Shown here in pieces: positions 1 to 9,286 of a stretch of 64,000 nucleotides of DNA. A program made the position numbers and the translations under genes. Origin of the DNA: CAYUQT01 sp964446835 (GTDB taxonomy: Bacteria; Planctomycetota; Phycisphaerae; UBA1845; JAFGLZ01). The first letter of the stretch is position 1. Every line of letters starts with the position of its first letter. The notes below the pieces were generated by a model that ran no database searches, had not been told where the DNA came from, and saw nothing but the letters and a program-made list of their open reading frames with translations. The stretch is from contig CAYUQT010000009.1 of assembly GCA_964446835.1 (NCBI GenBank), positions 124,001 through 188,000 on the forward strand, in the 5' to 3' direction.

Positions 1-1
1 T

Positions 2-373
2 CGCCTGGTGCGAATCGGCTCGCAGGGTGCGATCGATCTGACCTACGATGCCAACGGCGACGGTAGCCCCGACCCGATGTCCTGCATCCCGCTGGAACGT
101 CTGGACGTACAATACGATCCGCCCAACGACGGAAAGGCCGAGCGAGTCACGGCCACGATCACCAACGGCTTGAATGTTCCGCTGCCGGCGGCACGCCTGG
201 TCGTTCACGTTGCCGCCCGGGCGAACGCACGGCTTGGGGTTCAGGGTGGCCGGGTACTCGCCGAGGTGCCGGATGGCACATCGAGACGAGCCGTGGTTAC
301 GACCGATCTTGCCGCCCGTTCGAAACAGACCGTGAGCGTGTTCTGGACATCGTCGGGGCGTGAGGGTTCCTGA
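2..373 (+). CDS. C-terminal end of an unidentified protein (5' end outside window)
   Basis: The reading frame is open from the first bases of the window to a TGA at 371-373, so this is the 3' end of a longer gene. About 123 residues are visible. They include an Asp/Gly/Asn-rich stretch (AnGDGSPDP) and then an alternating hydrophobic, beta-rich segment (ATITNGLNVPLPAARLVV) that looks like an Ig/CARDB-like module of an exported protein. No catalytic motif is visible and I do not recognise the family. The gene converges on the next one, with about 30 bp between the two stop codons. The GTG near base 8 is probably an internal codon, not the true start. Confidence 0.6.
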   Translation, partial: RLVRIGSQGAIDLTYDANGDGSPDPMSCIPLERLDVQYDPPNDGKAERVTATITNGLNVPLPAARLVVHVAARANARLGVQGGRVLAEVPDGTSRRAVVTTDLAARSKQTVSVFWTSSGREGS

Positions 374-404
374 GTATTCGAGCCGGCGTACTCCCGGTCG
401 GACC

Positions 405-1427
405 TCAACGGGCCGATCGGGCCTCCTCGGGGGTCATGGTGAGGGCGAATTCGGCGGCAGCCTTGATCATCGGATCGGTTTGGTTCTTCAGATTCGCCAG
501 GAGACTCTCGATCGCCTTCTGATCGGAGCGGCTTTGCCCTTTCAGGGCGCGGCACAGGCCGAGCTGGTGGGTGGCCTCGATTCGCCACATCGGATCACTG
601 TCTTTTGCCGCGATATTCAATAGATCGCCCACCTGGAGCCGGCCGGAGGCGCTGAGCTTGAAGACGGTCTCCCGGGCCTTTCGGTCGGTTGCCTCGATGA
701 CCTTGGCCAGGCTGTCGAGATAGGCGGTCACCTTCTCGGCCTTGGCCTTTTCGCCCCGGGCGTCGTAGATGTCCTTGAGTTGTTCGGCGGCCATCTGCTG
801 AATCTGGAGGCCGATCTGGACCCCTCGCAGTCGGACCCGGTCTTCGGAAATGTGCCATCCGAAGAGCAGGACGGCCTTGCACGTCCGCTCGGCGTCTCGG
901 GCATCGTGGTGTTTCTCACAGAGCTTGGCGTAGAGCAGGGCCGCCTTGGCCATTTCGGGAAATGCCACCAGGTGGAAGATCGGCGGCGAATCGGACTGCG
1001 CTGCTTCGGAGAGTTCAGCGTGGCTGGGCTTGACCGCCTGTGCCGGTGAGACATATTGGCTGAAGTAGCTCATCTGCTTCTTGGCGGTGCCGGACTGAAG
1101 GAATCGGCAGACTTTGTAGGGGAACTTCGCCGGCTGGATGCTCAGCTTCTGTTCGTCGGACATCTTGTTCAGTGCTGCGTACCGGTTCGAGTCGAGGTAC
1201 TCGACGACGCCCTTGTTGTAGTCGTCGGCGGCCAGACCGGCGGCCTTGGGTTGGCCGACGATCTCCCACAGGGACGCCGGCTGTGCGATGCGATCCAGGC
1301 GTCCCGAGCCGGTGGTGGCCACCGTGGCGGGCGTCGACGAGCCCGACAAGGCCCAGATCAGGATCACGATCAGCAGGATCAGCACGACGCCCGCTGCAAC
1401 AGCCCATCCGAGGTTGCGACTTATCAC
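405..1427 (-). CDS. Membrane-anchored helical (HEAT/TPR-like) protein of unknown function
   Basis: This is a 340-residue protein. I chose the GTG at 1427 because GGAG lies 8 nt upstream of it and the protein then begins directly with a short polar segment and one strong hydrophobic helix (residues about 8-27, LGWAVAAG...ILIWAL). The frame stays open further upstream, but there it overlaps the end of the preceding gene. The rest is predicted outside the membrane and is alpha-helical, with paired amphipathic helices and a C-terminal stretch (MWRIEATHQLGL ... MIKAAAEFAL) typical of HEAT-like repeats. It lies 52 bp after the DUF4091 lipoprotein gene on the same strand and is probably cotranscribed with it. 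Function unknown; a scaffold role at the membrane is inference only. Confidence 0.65.
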   Translation of the reverse strand: MISRNLGWAVAAGVVLILLIVILIWALSGSSTPATVATTGSGRLDRIAQPASLWEIVGQPKAAGLAADDYNKGVVEYLDSNRYAALNKMSDEQKLSIQPAKFPYKVCRFLQSGTAKKQMSYFSQYVSPAQAVKPSHAELSEAAQSDSPPIFHLVAFPEMAKAALLYAKLCEKHHDARDAERTCKAVLLFGWHISEDRVRLRGVQIGLQIQQMAAEQLKDIYDARGEKAKAEKVTAYLDSLAKVIEATDRKARETVFKLSASGRLQVGDLLNIAAKDSDPMWRIEATHQLGLCRALKGQSRSDQKAIESLLANLKNQTDPMIKAAAEFALTMTPEEARSAR

Positions 1428-1479
1428 GATGACTGCTCCGCCGGGCCGAGGCACCCTTGCCCCATTCGATTTCACCTGC

Positions 1480-4341
1480 TTACGGCCACTGGAGATTACC
1501 GAATGTTCGCGTGTTGTAGAAGTACCGTCGAGCGCCGGACCAACTGCTGTACTCGCCCAGCCTGGGCTGATATCGCGTGAAATTGATCGCCCACCGGCGG
1601 CTGCTTCGGGCGCTGGCGTCAAACGCACCGAGCGGGATACTGACTTCGGTGGTCCAGGATCGCTCCTGGCGTGCCGCGGCTACCTTCACGTCCGCGGGCC
1701 AATACCGGCTGGTGCCCCATCCGGCACCGGTCAGCACCCCTCGCTCGACGATCGCCGCGCCGCTGGGACGAACCACCACATGATAGATATCAATCGGCTG
1801 TCCTGTTCCCGAGTTGGTCGGGTCGATCAGGATCTCCAAGAGATCCTCATCCGCCGGAAGAAGCCCGTCGTACCGGACCACGTTGCCCCCGATGCTTGCC
1901 AGCCGGTCGAGCTGATCCTCGCGACAATTGAAGGCGAAGTACAGTCGCTGAGAGTCCTGGCCGACGAACACTTGCGTGGGCATTCGGGCCCGCCCCGACG
2001 CACTGTTGCCGTCAGTGGCCGGATCTTGTCCGCCGACGAGGAGGAAGTCTCCCGCCGTGTTGCGGATGCCGGGTGGCCAATCGTTCAGATCACCATCGAC
2101 CACGATGGGTTTCTCGATGGTTCGCGGGCTCACCTCGGCCAGTCTTGCGGTTACCTCGATTTTGCCGGATGTGCCCCCGTCGAATTCCAGAGGCACGGGA
2201 GCAATGCCAGATTCGTTGGTGCCGATCGAGGCTGCCCGGGCGACCAGGACCAGTTTCGATCGTCCCAGCGATGCCAGCGACTTGACGGCCAGATCGTCGG
2301 CAATAGCCTTCCAGCCCACGGGCAGCTTGCCGAACTTCAGGCGTCCCGTCAGCGGTGTGGGGCGTTCGTTGCGAATCATGACGTGGCATTCGATGTCGAC
2401 CTGTCCCGCCGATGCCGCGTCGGATGTCGGACGGACTCGAACCCCTTCGCACACGACGCGTATGGCACACGCGGCCTCCACCAGGCGGCGCCACTCGACG
2501 GTCTGAACGAACTGCTCGAAGGACCCGGATGCCGACCCGCCGACCACCTGGGCCAGTCGGTCGGCCATCAGGCGGCGAGCCAGGTCCCACAGTTCGGGTT
2601 GATCGACCCACGCCCACTGGCAGCCGTCGGCAAAGTGGTCTTCATACGCGGCGGTTCCACCATAGCGGAACATCACCTTGGCCAGCGTATCGGCCAACTC
2701 GCCCTGGTTGTGTCGAACCAGCATCGCCAGGTATTCCAGGTCCTGAAGGCCCCTGCGAAGCTGCTTGAGCCGTACCGAGGCAATGGGACCCTTGATCTTG
2801 TACTGCTTGCCCGGATAGAGGAGCAGCCGGGCGTTCGTCGTGTTCAGCGTGCTGAGCGCGTCGCCTTGCCAGTCGTTGATGCTGGGAATCAGGATTCCGT
2901 CGATCGAATAGCGAAACGCCTCGTAGCCCAGGGCGATAGGGTCCACGGACGGGGCTCCCAGCCAGAGCGAGGGGGCAAACGGCGGCCGATCGACGGTGAT
3001 CCACGTTGCGTGCCCGGCGGCCCGCTGTCGGGCCATGACGGTCGGATCAAAGAACTGTCCCGGCGGGGCCCAGATCGATACGCGCTCTGCCGCCGTCGGG
3101 TCGAATTCGTGCCCGAACCAGCCGTACGGCTTCATCGATTGAGGCACCATCCTGGACATCAGTCGAAGTCGCGGGTCGGCCTGATGGGCCTGCGAGCCAA
3201 AAGCGTTCACCGCTTCCGGCAGCTCGGGATAGGCCGTCTCGGGCGGCGCCGACCACACAAACGCGCGGTCCAGCCACCCCTTCTCGGCAAAGTGCGAGGC
3301 ACACTGCTTGAGGTACTCCTGCACCGCATGAGCGTAGGCCGGCGACTGAGGGCCGCCGTAGCCGCCCGGGGGAGGGAACCCCAGGTTGGCGGGCATGGGC
3401 CAGGCAACCGCCCGGGTGCGATCCGACGCCGACGTGCTGCCAAGCACTCCGCCGGCGATCCGGTCGTAGTCGTCCCACGCCACCTTGAGTTGACCGGCCG
3501 CGTCCAGAGAGACCGTCGGATAGAACCCGGTCAGATAGGGAGAGCAGGAATGGGCGCGAAGCATCGCGAGGGTTTCATCGATGACCGCCTGAGCCTCCTG
3601 GGTGGAGGCCTCGCCCGGCGCCAACGTCGGGGGGACATATGGTGAGCCATCGCGTTCCATGTGGTATCGCAGGAGTGTGGGGATATGGATGCCCGTCAGC
3701 ACGGGGATCTTCGGACGGCTCGGCAGGACAAACGGCAGCACATGGACCTGCAACTGGAGCGGTTCGATAACCACCCCGTTGTCGACGACCTGCACGTCGG
3801 CCTGATAGACGCCGGCCTCGACACCGGCCTCAATAGCCACATCCACCCACAGAGGCATGGTCACGCCCGATGGCAGATGAAACGGTTGTCCACCCTGGGG
3901 GGCATCCAATGGGACCAGGGCGTCGGGGTATCCCTTATCGAGCCTCTGGGCCTCGGGGCGGGTCATCAGCCATGAAGGCACTCGGCCGGCGCGGACGAAG
4001 AGCGGGCGGTAGATCCGTACGGTCTTGGGCGACAATTGGGTCTTGCCGTTGCTGAGCGGGCCCACCGTGACCGATACACGCTCCATCGGTGTCCCATCCG
4101 CTCGCAGAACGAGTTGACAGGCGACCGTCTCGTTGCGTGCCGCCCGGAGGAGGATTCGTCGGTTCAGGTGATTGTACAGGTCGGTCTGCTTGCGGATCGT
4201 TTCGTCGGATGAAACGTACTGCGAGGATCCGACAGCCCAGAAATCCAACCGCCCCGTGGACTTGGGTTCCACACAGCCCGCCAGGCACAGGGCAATCATC
4301 GCACAAACGCATCGGATCGGATATGTTCTTTGTGGTGACAT
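1480..4341 (-). CDS. Lipoprotein with DUF4091 (GH123-like) region and C-terminal CBM9-like domain
   Basis: This is a 953-residue exported protein. The ATG at 4341 gives a clean lipoprotein signal peptide ending in LAGC (Cys at about residue 23); an in-frame codon at 4380 would add 13 unlikely residues. The middle holds a TIM-barrel-like region with an acidic/aromatic catalytic-type segment (FVWSAPPETAYPE). Near residues 524-540 comes the RLKQLRRGLQDLEYL stretch, which is a signature of DUF4091, the C-terminal part of GH123-like proteins. From about residue 740 to the end lies a module starting VDGDLNDW and ending in an aromatic-rich strand (YQPRLGEYSSWSG), typical of CBM9-like carbohydrate-binding domains. 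A surface or periplasmic sugar-processing role is likely. The substrate cannot be told from the sequence; hexosaminidase activity of GH123 relatives is family knowledge. Confidence 0.8.
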   Translation of the reverse strand: MSPQRTYPIRCVCAMIALCLAGCVEPKSTGRLDFWAVGSSQYVSSDETIRKQTDLYNHLNRRILLRAARNETVACQLVLRADGTPMERVSVTVGPLSNGKTQLSPKTVRIYRPLFVRAGRVPSWLMTRPEAQRLDKGYPDALVPLDAPQGGQPFHLPSGVTMPLWVDVAIEAGVEAGVYQADVQVVDNGVVIEPLQLQVHVLPFVLPSRPKIPVLTGIHIPTLLRYHMERDGSPYVPPTLAPGEASTQEAQAVIDETLAMLRAHSCSPYLTGFYPTVSLDAAGQLKVAWDDYDRIAGGVLGSTSASDRTRAVAWPMPANLGFPPPGGYGGPQSPAYAHAVQEYLKQCASHFAEKGWLDRAFVWSAPPETAYPELPEAVNAFGSQAHQADPRLRLMSRMVPQSMKPYGWFGHEFDPTAAERVSIWAPPGQFFDPTVMARQRAAGHATWITVDRPPFAPSLWLGAPSVDPIALGYEAFRYSIDGILIPSINDWQGDALSTLNTTNARLLLYPGKQYKIKGPIASVRLKQLRRGLQDLEYLAMLVRHNQGELADTLAKVMFRYGGTAAYEDHFADGCQWAWVDQPELWDLARRLMADRLAQVVGGSASGSFEQFVQTVEWRRLVEAACAIRVVCEGVRVRPTSDAASAGQVDIECHVMIRNERPTPLTGRLKFGKLPVGWKAIADDLAVKSLASLGRSKLVLVARAASIGTNESGIAPVPLEFDGGTSGKIEVTARLAEVSPRTIEKPIVVDGDLNDWPPGIRNTAGDFLLVGGQDPATDGNSASGRARMPTQVFVGQDSQRLYFAFNCREDQLDRLASIGGNVVRYDGLLPADEDLLEILIDPTNSGTGQPIDIYHVVVRPSGAAIVERGVLTGAGWGTSRYWPADVKVAAARQERSWTTEVSIPLGAFDASARSSRRWAINFTRYQPRLGEYSSWSGARRYFYNTRTFGNLQWP

Positions 4342-4506
4342 GGAATCAGCCCTTGACAACCACGCCCCTGGAAAGGCCAACTACATTCTATGAAGCCCTC
4401 AGGATGCAAGCTAGTGGCGAGTTCGTTCGGACGGTCCGAATCTCCCATTCCGAGGCCACAGGGATTCGGTGGACCCGATGACCGAATTCGTCGTCACGGG
4501 GCCAGG

Positions 4507-5073
4507 ATGGGGCGGCGACGGGTTCGCGGCATGACCCTGATCGAGATGGCCGTGGCCGTCTTGGTTTTGGGAATCGCCATATTCCTGTTGGCCGGTTTGG
4601 CACGCACCACACGCCAGGAGGCCAAGCGGCGGCTGGCCGTGCGGACCATTCAGGCCCTCGACGAGGCCCTGACGGTCTATCAGCATCGGTATGGCGGTCC
4701 GCCGCCGGGGCATGCCGACGGGGCATCGGACGAGGCGATTGCTGCCCTTCTGTCCTATGGTCCCAGCAGCGCGGTGCTGGACGGGCTGCCGGCCGTCCTG
4801 CGACGAATCACTCCCAAGGGCAAGACGCTGGTGGACCCGTGGGGCATGCCCTTTCGATATGTCACCCTAAGCAACAACCAGATCGCTTTGCGGGCGCGGG
4901 TGGCGAGCAATAGCGGGCGACCGATCTTCGATTCCGCCGGCCCGGATCGAGTGTTCGAAGCCCCCGGTGCCAAAGTCGAGGGCATCGATCTCTGGGGGGA
5001 GGAGTGCCTGATCGAACGGGACCTGGATACCACATCCCGTCCTACATCCCGTCCGCCGTCTCGCCGGCCCTGA
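4507..5073 (+). CDS. Type II secretion/type IV pilin-like pseudopilin
   Basis: This is a 188-residue protein. I chose the ATG at 4507 because it places the prepilin cleavage/methylation motif (RGMTLIEMAVAVLVLG) at residues about 7-22, with the Gly before the cleavage site and Glu at mature position 5. An in-frame ATG at 4390 would put 39 extra residues in front and is less likely. The hydrophobic helix is followed by a soluble domain with SAGPDRVF near the end, a motif that recalls GspG-type pseudopilins and the many planctomycete proteins with this N-terminus. The C-terminus is a Thr/Ser/Arg/Pro repeat (TSRPTSRPPSRRP). No secretion ATPase or prepilin peptidase is nearby. It converges on the LOG-family gene with 21 bp between them. 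Confidence 0.75.
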   Translation: MGRRRVRGMTLIEMAVAVLVLGIAIFLLAGLARTTRQEAKRRLAVRTIQALDEALTVYQHRYGGPPPGHADGASDEAIAALLSYGPSSAVLDGLPAVLRRITPKGKTLVDPWGMPFRYVTLSNNQIALRARVASNSGRPIFDSAGPDRVFEAPGAKVEGIDLWGEECLIERDLDTTSRPTSRPPSRRP

Positions 5074-5094
5074 ACCGATTGTTGGCCGGACATC

Positions 5095-5649
5095 CTACGG
5101 AGACGGTTCAGACCCACTGAGGCGTTCACGGAGGATCGCCATCACCTGCGAGGGGTTCTCCGCACGATCGATGAACCGTGCTGCCTCCGGAAACCGGGCG
5201 CCGATCGTGTCGATCAGGGGCTTCCAGTAGTCGCCCAGCAGGACGATGGGGCGTTTCGGAATGAACTTCTTGTTCATCATCTCCCACACGCAGGCCAGTT
5301 CCAGCAGTGTCCCCGTTGAGCCGATCAGGACGACGTAGCCGTCGCCCAGCTCCACCAGTTTGGTCAGCCGCTGATTCAGATTGTCGGTGTGGATCTCGTT
5401 CCGGACCCACGAACTGACCCCGCGGCGGCCAAACGCCTTGCACGTGACGCCGATCGTCTCGGCCTTGTCGCCGCTGGCTTCCACGGCGCCTCGGCAGCCG
5501 GCCTCCATGGTTCCACCGTAACCGCCGTTGCAGATGACCCATCCCTCTTCAGCGATCGCCGCACCCAATGCCCGGGCCGAGTCGTATAAGGCCTCGCCGG
5601 GTTTTCCCTTGGAATCTCCGAACACGACAACCGTTCTCTTTCGTTGCAT
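5095..5649 (-). CDS. LOG-family Rossmann-fold nucleotide-binding protein
   Basis: The 184 residues match the SLOG/LOG family in size and layout. There is an N-terminal beta strand (TVVVFGDSKGKPGE), then GGYGGTMEA at residues about 42-50, and GSTGTLLELACVWE at about 110-123, which corresponds to the PGGxGTxxE nucleotide/phosphate-binding motif of LOG proteins but with GSTG instead of PGGxG. Family members cleave the ribose-phosphate of cytokinin-type nucleotides or bind nucleotide-derived ligands. The substituted motif makes phosphoribohydrolase activity uncertain, and this subgroup is often simply called TIGR00725-like. The start codon directly follows the stop of the upstream GT87-like gene, with GAGG inside that gene's end, so the two are probably translated from one message. 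Confidence 0.8.
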   Translation of the reverse strand: MQRKRTVVVFGDSKGKPGEALYDSARALGAAIAEEGWVICNGGYGGTMEAGCRGAVEASGDKAETIGVTCKAFGRRGVSSWVRNEIHTDNLNQRLTKLVELGDGYVVLIGSTGTLLELACVWEMMNKKFIPKRPIVLLGDYWKPLIDTIGARFPEAARFIDRAENPSQVMAILRERLSGSEPSP

Positions 5650-7011
5650 TCAGGACCTCACCGTGCGATTTGCCTCGAGGTGGGCGCCGGAAAGCGAAGG
5701 GGGGGCCGTCCGACGGATTCGCCACCCGATGGCCACTGCCAGAAACAGCAGGGCCCACAGGTTCATGCCTACAGCTCGGCCCAGGTGTGTGCCGCCCAGG
5801 GCACACCCCAGAACCCAGATGCCGACCGCCACATAGGCCAGCTTGGATTGCACACCCATTTGTGTTCGGCGCCACTCGTGGCCCAGGAATATGGCCAGGG
5901 CCGGATACGCCCAGACGAAATGGTACCACCTCAGGACCGGCATGAGGCACAGCATGACGACCAGGAAGAGCGCCCATTCCATCCGCAGGTGAGACGGGGT
6001 CAGAAGGCGGGCCGGGCGCCGGCACAGCCAGAGCAGCGCCGCGAGGATGACCAGCGTGATTCCCTGGCTGATGCGCAGGACGACCAGCGGCGAAAGATCG
6101 ACGACGTTCGCATAGGCTTCCGGTTCCGTGCGATACGCCAGACGGGGCTCCTCTTCGAACCGCCGTCCGTAGTTCGTGTGGTGCAGCAGTCGACAGAGGG
6201 TCACGGCCATCCCGTTGTTTCGCTCGTCCACATTGTTTTCGGTCATGATGAGATATCGCGCACCGCTTCGCTGGACGGCATCGTGATACCACCGTTGGTA
6301 CTCCGAGACGGCGATGGAGGGTCCGAAGATGATGACGTCGGCCACCGGTCCGAACAGTACGATCGTGGCCACGGCGGCGGTCAGCAATCGCCATTGCCGT
6401 TTCAGTGCGAACCAGAGTAGAAGGAACGTCGGTGTCACCTTCATCAGGACGGCCATGCCCATCAGCAATCCACCCGAAACGTGCCGGCCCCTCTGCCACG
6501 CCACGAAGGCACCCACCAACAGGCACAGCACCATCAGATTGATCTGGTTCAGGCGGAAGTCCACCATCCAGAAGACGATCATGAGAAGGACGGGCAGGAA
6601 TTGGGAATAGGGCCATTCCTCGGGTGGTGTTTCGCTCAGTTCCCGGCCCACCCATCGCATGCTGAGCACGCTGGCGATCAGATTCATCAGTACCCAGCAG
6701 AAGCCGGCGACATGCCATCTCGTCAATCCCAGTGGGGAGCAGACGCGATGAATGAAGGGCAGATACCACCGCAGCCAGTCTCTGCGCGGGTTGACGGGGT
6801 CCTGAACGCGCCACTTGCGGGGGCTGTCGGGCAGGTCTTCGCCGCGACTGATGGCCCCGGTGGTCAGAAGCACCTTGCCGTCTTCGTAGAAGTACTCGAA
6901 ATCGGGTGTTCCGTAGCGGATGTGAACGATGCCGGTTCGCGCGGCCAATGCCAGCAGTCCAAACTCCACGATCAGGATGACGGTGCGGGCTTGCCGCGAC
7001 GAGACGTACAT
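5650..7011 (-). CDS. Polytopic membrane glycosyltransferase, GT87/DUF2029-like
   Basis: This is a 453-residue integral membrane protein with about ten hydrophobic segments. The first (residues about 10-27) is followed by a soluble loop rich in charged and aromatic residues (DFEYFYEDGKVLL), typical of GT-C glycosyltransferases that carry acidic residues in the first extracytoplasmic loop. The later FRLNQINLMVLCLL and GGLLMGMAVLMKVTPTFLL segments are characteristic of the GT87 (DUF2029) family, whose known members are polyprenol-phosphate-mannose-dependent mannosyltransferases. Acceptor and donor cannot be inferred here. It is the first gene of a two-gene unit with the LOG-family gene. The start at 7011 has only a weak Shine-Dalgarno sequence. 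Confidence 0.75.
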   Translation of the reverse strand: MYVSSRQARTVILIVEFGLLALAARTGIVHIRYGTPDFEYFYEDGKVLLTTGAISRGEDLPDSPRKWRVQDPVNPRRDWLRWYLPFIHRVCSPLGLTRWHVAGFCWVLMNLIASVLSMRWVGRELSETPPEEWPYSQFLPVLLMIVFWMVDFRLNQINLMVLCLLVGAFVAWQRGRHVSGGLLMGMAVLMKVTPTFLLLWFALKRQWRLLTAAVATIVLFGPVADVIIFGPSIAVSEYQRWYHDAVQRSGARYLIMTENNVDERNNGMAVTLCRLLHHTNYGRRFEEEPRLAYRTEPEAYANVVDLSPLVVLRISQGITLVILAALLWLCRRPARLLTPSHLRMEWALFLVVMLCLMPVLRWYHFVWAYPALAIFLGHEWRRTQMGVQSKLAYVAVGIWVLGCALGGTHLGRAVGMNLWALLFLAVAIGWRIRRTAPPSLSGAHLEANRTVRS

Positions 7012-7463
7012 AGGTTACGAATTGTAGAGGAGAGTGGACTCGCCGGAAATGCCGAAAGGGTCGTGCCCGAGTCCGGGATGGATGTGGTGGCGACCGTGGC
7101 TGTCCGACAGACGGCTTCCGAACGGCATGTCAGACCCGTTCTGTCCTCTTTTCCCAGGTCTGGGTGGGGTTGTTGGGCCCGATAATTTGATTTCCGGCTG
7201 CGGTCTAAGCCTGAGCCCGACCGATATAGGTATGTGAGAGCGAGGGTGCTTTGCGCCCATGTTGATGTTCGGGTCAGGAGCCTCAGGTCACCGGCGGGAG
7301 CTGCCGTGAGTGAGGCGACGGCGCTGTCGCGTCGCCGGCTCAGGCGGTTTCCGGTGGAATGTCGGGGGGCGTCGTTCCCAGACCGACTTGGATCCTCGTC
7401 TGACCCGTTGAGGCAGCGGTCAACCGGGACCCTGTCCGGGCAGTTCTTTGAGGACACCCAACC
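7012..7463. other. Divergent intergenic region without a convincing gene
   Basis: These 452 bp lie between the divergently transcribed GT87-like gene and the OmpA-like lipoprotein gene and must hold both promoters. Short frames exist but none combines a start, a ribosome binding site and protein-like composition. No clear promoter hexamer pair or hairpin stood out. Confidence 0.5.
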
Positions 7464-8000
7464 ATGAAATCTCTCATGTGCATTGTGGGATCGGTCGCAC
7501 TGATCTTCTGGACCGTGGGATGTAATGAGCCGTCGCCGCGGCTGAACGCACCGCCTCAGGGCACGGCCGAATACACCAGCACGCTTCAGGATTCCTTCGT
7601 GTACATGGTCGACAACGCCATGTTGGAAGACCTGTCGATGACGGACATCCATTTCGTGCCGCACACGTCGGAACTGAACGGGACGGGTGCTCGCCGTCTG
7701 GACCGCTACGCCAAGCTTCTGACCGTCTACGGCGGGTCCATCCGCTATGCCTCGTACTCTTCCGATGAGCGTCTGGTGGAACAGCGGATGGCGAGCGTGC
7801 GGGATTACCTGGCCACTACGGGCATCGATCGCGACCGGATCAAGGTGTCCAAAGATCTGCCGGGAGGCGTGGGGATGACGGCTCGGGAGGCGATTGTTGC
7901 CCGAAATGCCACCAGTGCAAGCGAGAAGGGCGGCAAGGGTGGTAAGAAGGGTTCGTCGCAGGTGCCGGTCGGTGGTGGGATGGCGCTTGGAGGTCAGTAG
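7464..8000 (+). CDS. OmpA-like (peptidoglycan-associated type) lipoprotein
   Basis: This is a 178-residue protein. The N-terminal signal ends in FWTVGC, a plausible lipobox with Cys at residue about 20. Residues about 60-145 resemble an OmpA C-terminal domain: a DIHFVPHTSELNGTGARRLDRYAKLL segment like the usual F-x-x-x-S-x-x-L start, then a helix with RMASVRDYLATTGIDRDRI, as in the QRA-x-x-V-x-x-Y-L-x-x-x-G motif. The canonical NxRVE-like end is degraded, so true peptidoglycan binding is unsure. The C-terminus is Gly/Lys-rich and low complexity. GAGGA precedes the start. The next gene begins 2 bp after the stop, so the two form an operon. Confidence 0.7.
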   Translation: MKSLMCIVGSVALIFWTVGCNEPSPRLNAPPQGTAEYTSTLQDSFVYMVDNAMLEDLSMTDIHFVPHTSELNGTGARRLDRYAKLLTVYGGSIRYASYSSDERLVEQRMASVRDYLATTGIDRDRIKVSKDLPGGVGMTAREAIVARNATSASEKGGKGGKKGSSQVPVGGGMALGGQ

Positions 8001-8001
8001 G

Positions 8002-9078
8002 ATGAAAGCCAGGCAGCTCGGAATATGCCTGTCCGCACTGATAGCTGCATGGGGCTGTCAGGGATCGTGGAACGAGGGCAAGGTCGCGCAGCTTCGGTCT
8101 GACAAGGGCAGTCATGCAAAGCCCGACATCGAACAGGCCGAGCCGGAACCCGATCCCAAGATTCTTCCCGAGACGTTTCACCAGGCGGGCATGCTGGCCG
8201 AAGCCCGGGGCGATCTGTCTGCGGCAGTCGCGTTGTATCGCAAGTCCGTTGCCCTCAGCCATGATTATGTCGAAGGCCATAGCAGTCTGGGATTGATCCT
8301 GAACAGGGCCGGACAATACAAAGAAGCCCAGGCGTCGCTTCAGAAGGCTGTCGAACTGGCGCCGGACAAGGCGTATCTCAGAAACAACCTGGCATTCTGC
8401 TACATCTATCAGGAACGGTGGACCGACGCCGAAATCGAGCTGCGTCGAGCCCTGGAATTGCGGAAGGACTTCACCCGAGCACGGATCAACCTGGCGATGG
8501 TGCTGGCCCAGATGGGGCGATATGGCGAATCCCTGGATCAGTTTCTCGTCGTGCTGCCCCCGACCAGCGCCCACTACAACCTGGGTCTGCTTCACGAATC
8601 CGCTCGCCGCTACGATCTGGCCAGAGAATCTTTCGTCAAGGCGCTGAATCTGGACCCGAAATTCACCTCTGCGGTTGAAGGACTCAGACGGGTAGCCCGG
8701 ACGACGGGAGTGTCGGCGGACGATTCTCGAACGGCCTCCTCGGGAACCGGCGTTCGAGCCAATCAGAGCGTCTCTCTGAGGGAACTTACGGAGGCCGAAC
8801 CGGCGTCGGCTGTTGTCGAGCCCACACGAGACGGCTCGCCTGCGACCGACGATCGACCGGCGGGGCTTCAGGATGAACCTTGCGGGCCACCGACCCCGGC
8901 CAGCCTCCTTCGCCCCATGAGTCGAACGACCGATCGCGTGAGGCCCCTCCAGGCGGTCAGCCAGGGATGGGTGCCCTCACGAAAAGGCGCAGAGGAAGCT
9001 CCCCCCATCGTTCGTCCCAATCCCATGGGACGAATCCCGACCCTCAGTCGGTCGGATGAGGAGAGTTCCGTCAGATAG
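8002..9078 (+). CDS. TPR-repeat lipoprotein (TadD-like)
   Basis: This is a 358-residue protein. I chose the ATG at 8002 because GGAGGT, embedded in the end of the previous gene, sits at the right distance and the protein then starts with a signal peptide ending in AAWGC. Residues about 45-235 hold at least four tetratricopeptide repeats, for example SSLGLILNRAGQYKEA, NNLAFCYIYQERWTDA and NLAMVLAQMGRYGES. The final 120 residues are disordered and rich in Pro, Ser, Thr and Arg. Such proteins act as outer-membrane or periplasmic scaffolds, and TadD-type members help assemble pili. No tad genes are visible here, so the role is open. It is transcribed with the OmpA-like lipoprotein. Confidence 0.75.
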   Translation: MKARQLGICLSALIAAWGCQGSWNEGKVAQLRSDKGSHAKPDIEQAEPEPDPKILPETFHQAGMLAEARGDLSAAVALYRKSVALSHDYVEGHSSLGLILNRAGQYKEAQASLQKAVELAPDKAYLRNNLAFCYIYQERWTDAEIELRRALELRKDFTRARINLAMVLAQMGRYGESLDQFLVVLPPTSAHYNLGLLHESARRYDLARESFVKALNLDPKFTSAVEGLRRVARTTGVSADDSRTASSGTGVRANQSVSLRELTEAEPASAVVEPTRDGSPATDDRPAGLQDEPCGPPTPASLLRPMSRTTDRVRPLQAVSQGWVPSRKGAEEAPPIVRPNPMGRIPTLSRSDEESSVR

Positions 9079-9286
9079 AACTTGCCTTTCGGAACCGATC
9101 ACTCGCGGACATGTGATCTCCGGCTCGGATCAGCCGCGTCTTCCGGGTGTCCCATCATCCGGATCAGCCGCCCGTACAGAGGCGGGCTGTGGCGGTCAAC
9201 CGACGGAGGCTCGTATGGGTTCCCAGTTCTCCATCCGTCGTACGAGTGTCGAGTTCACACCATCAAACTGTACTTCAGCCGGGACT

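Noticed and set aside
1246..3645. Long open frame on the plus strand opposite the DUF4091 gene
   Set aside because: It is a codon-bias shadow: its translation is Arg/Gly/Pro/His-rich with no domain, while the minus strand encodes a clear lipoprotein.
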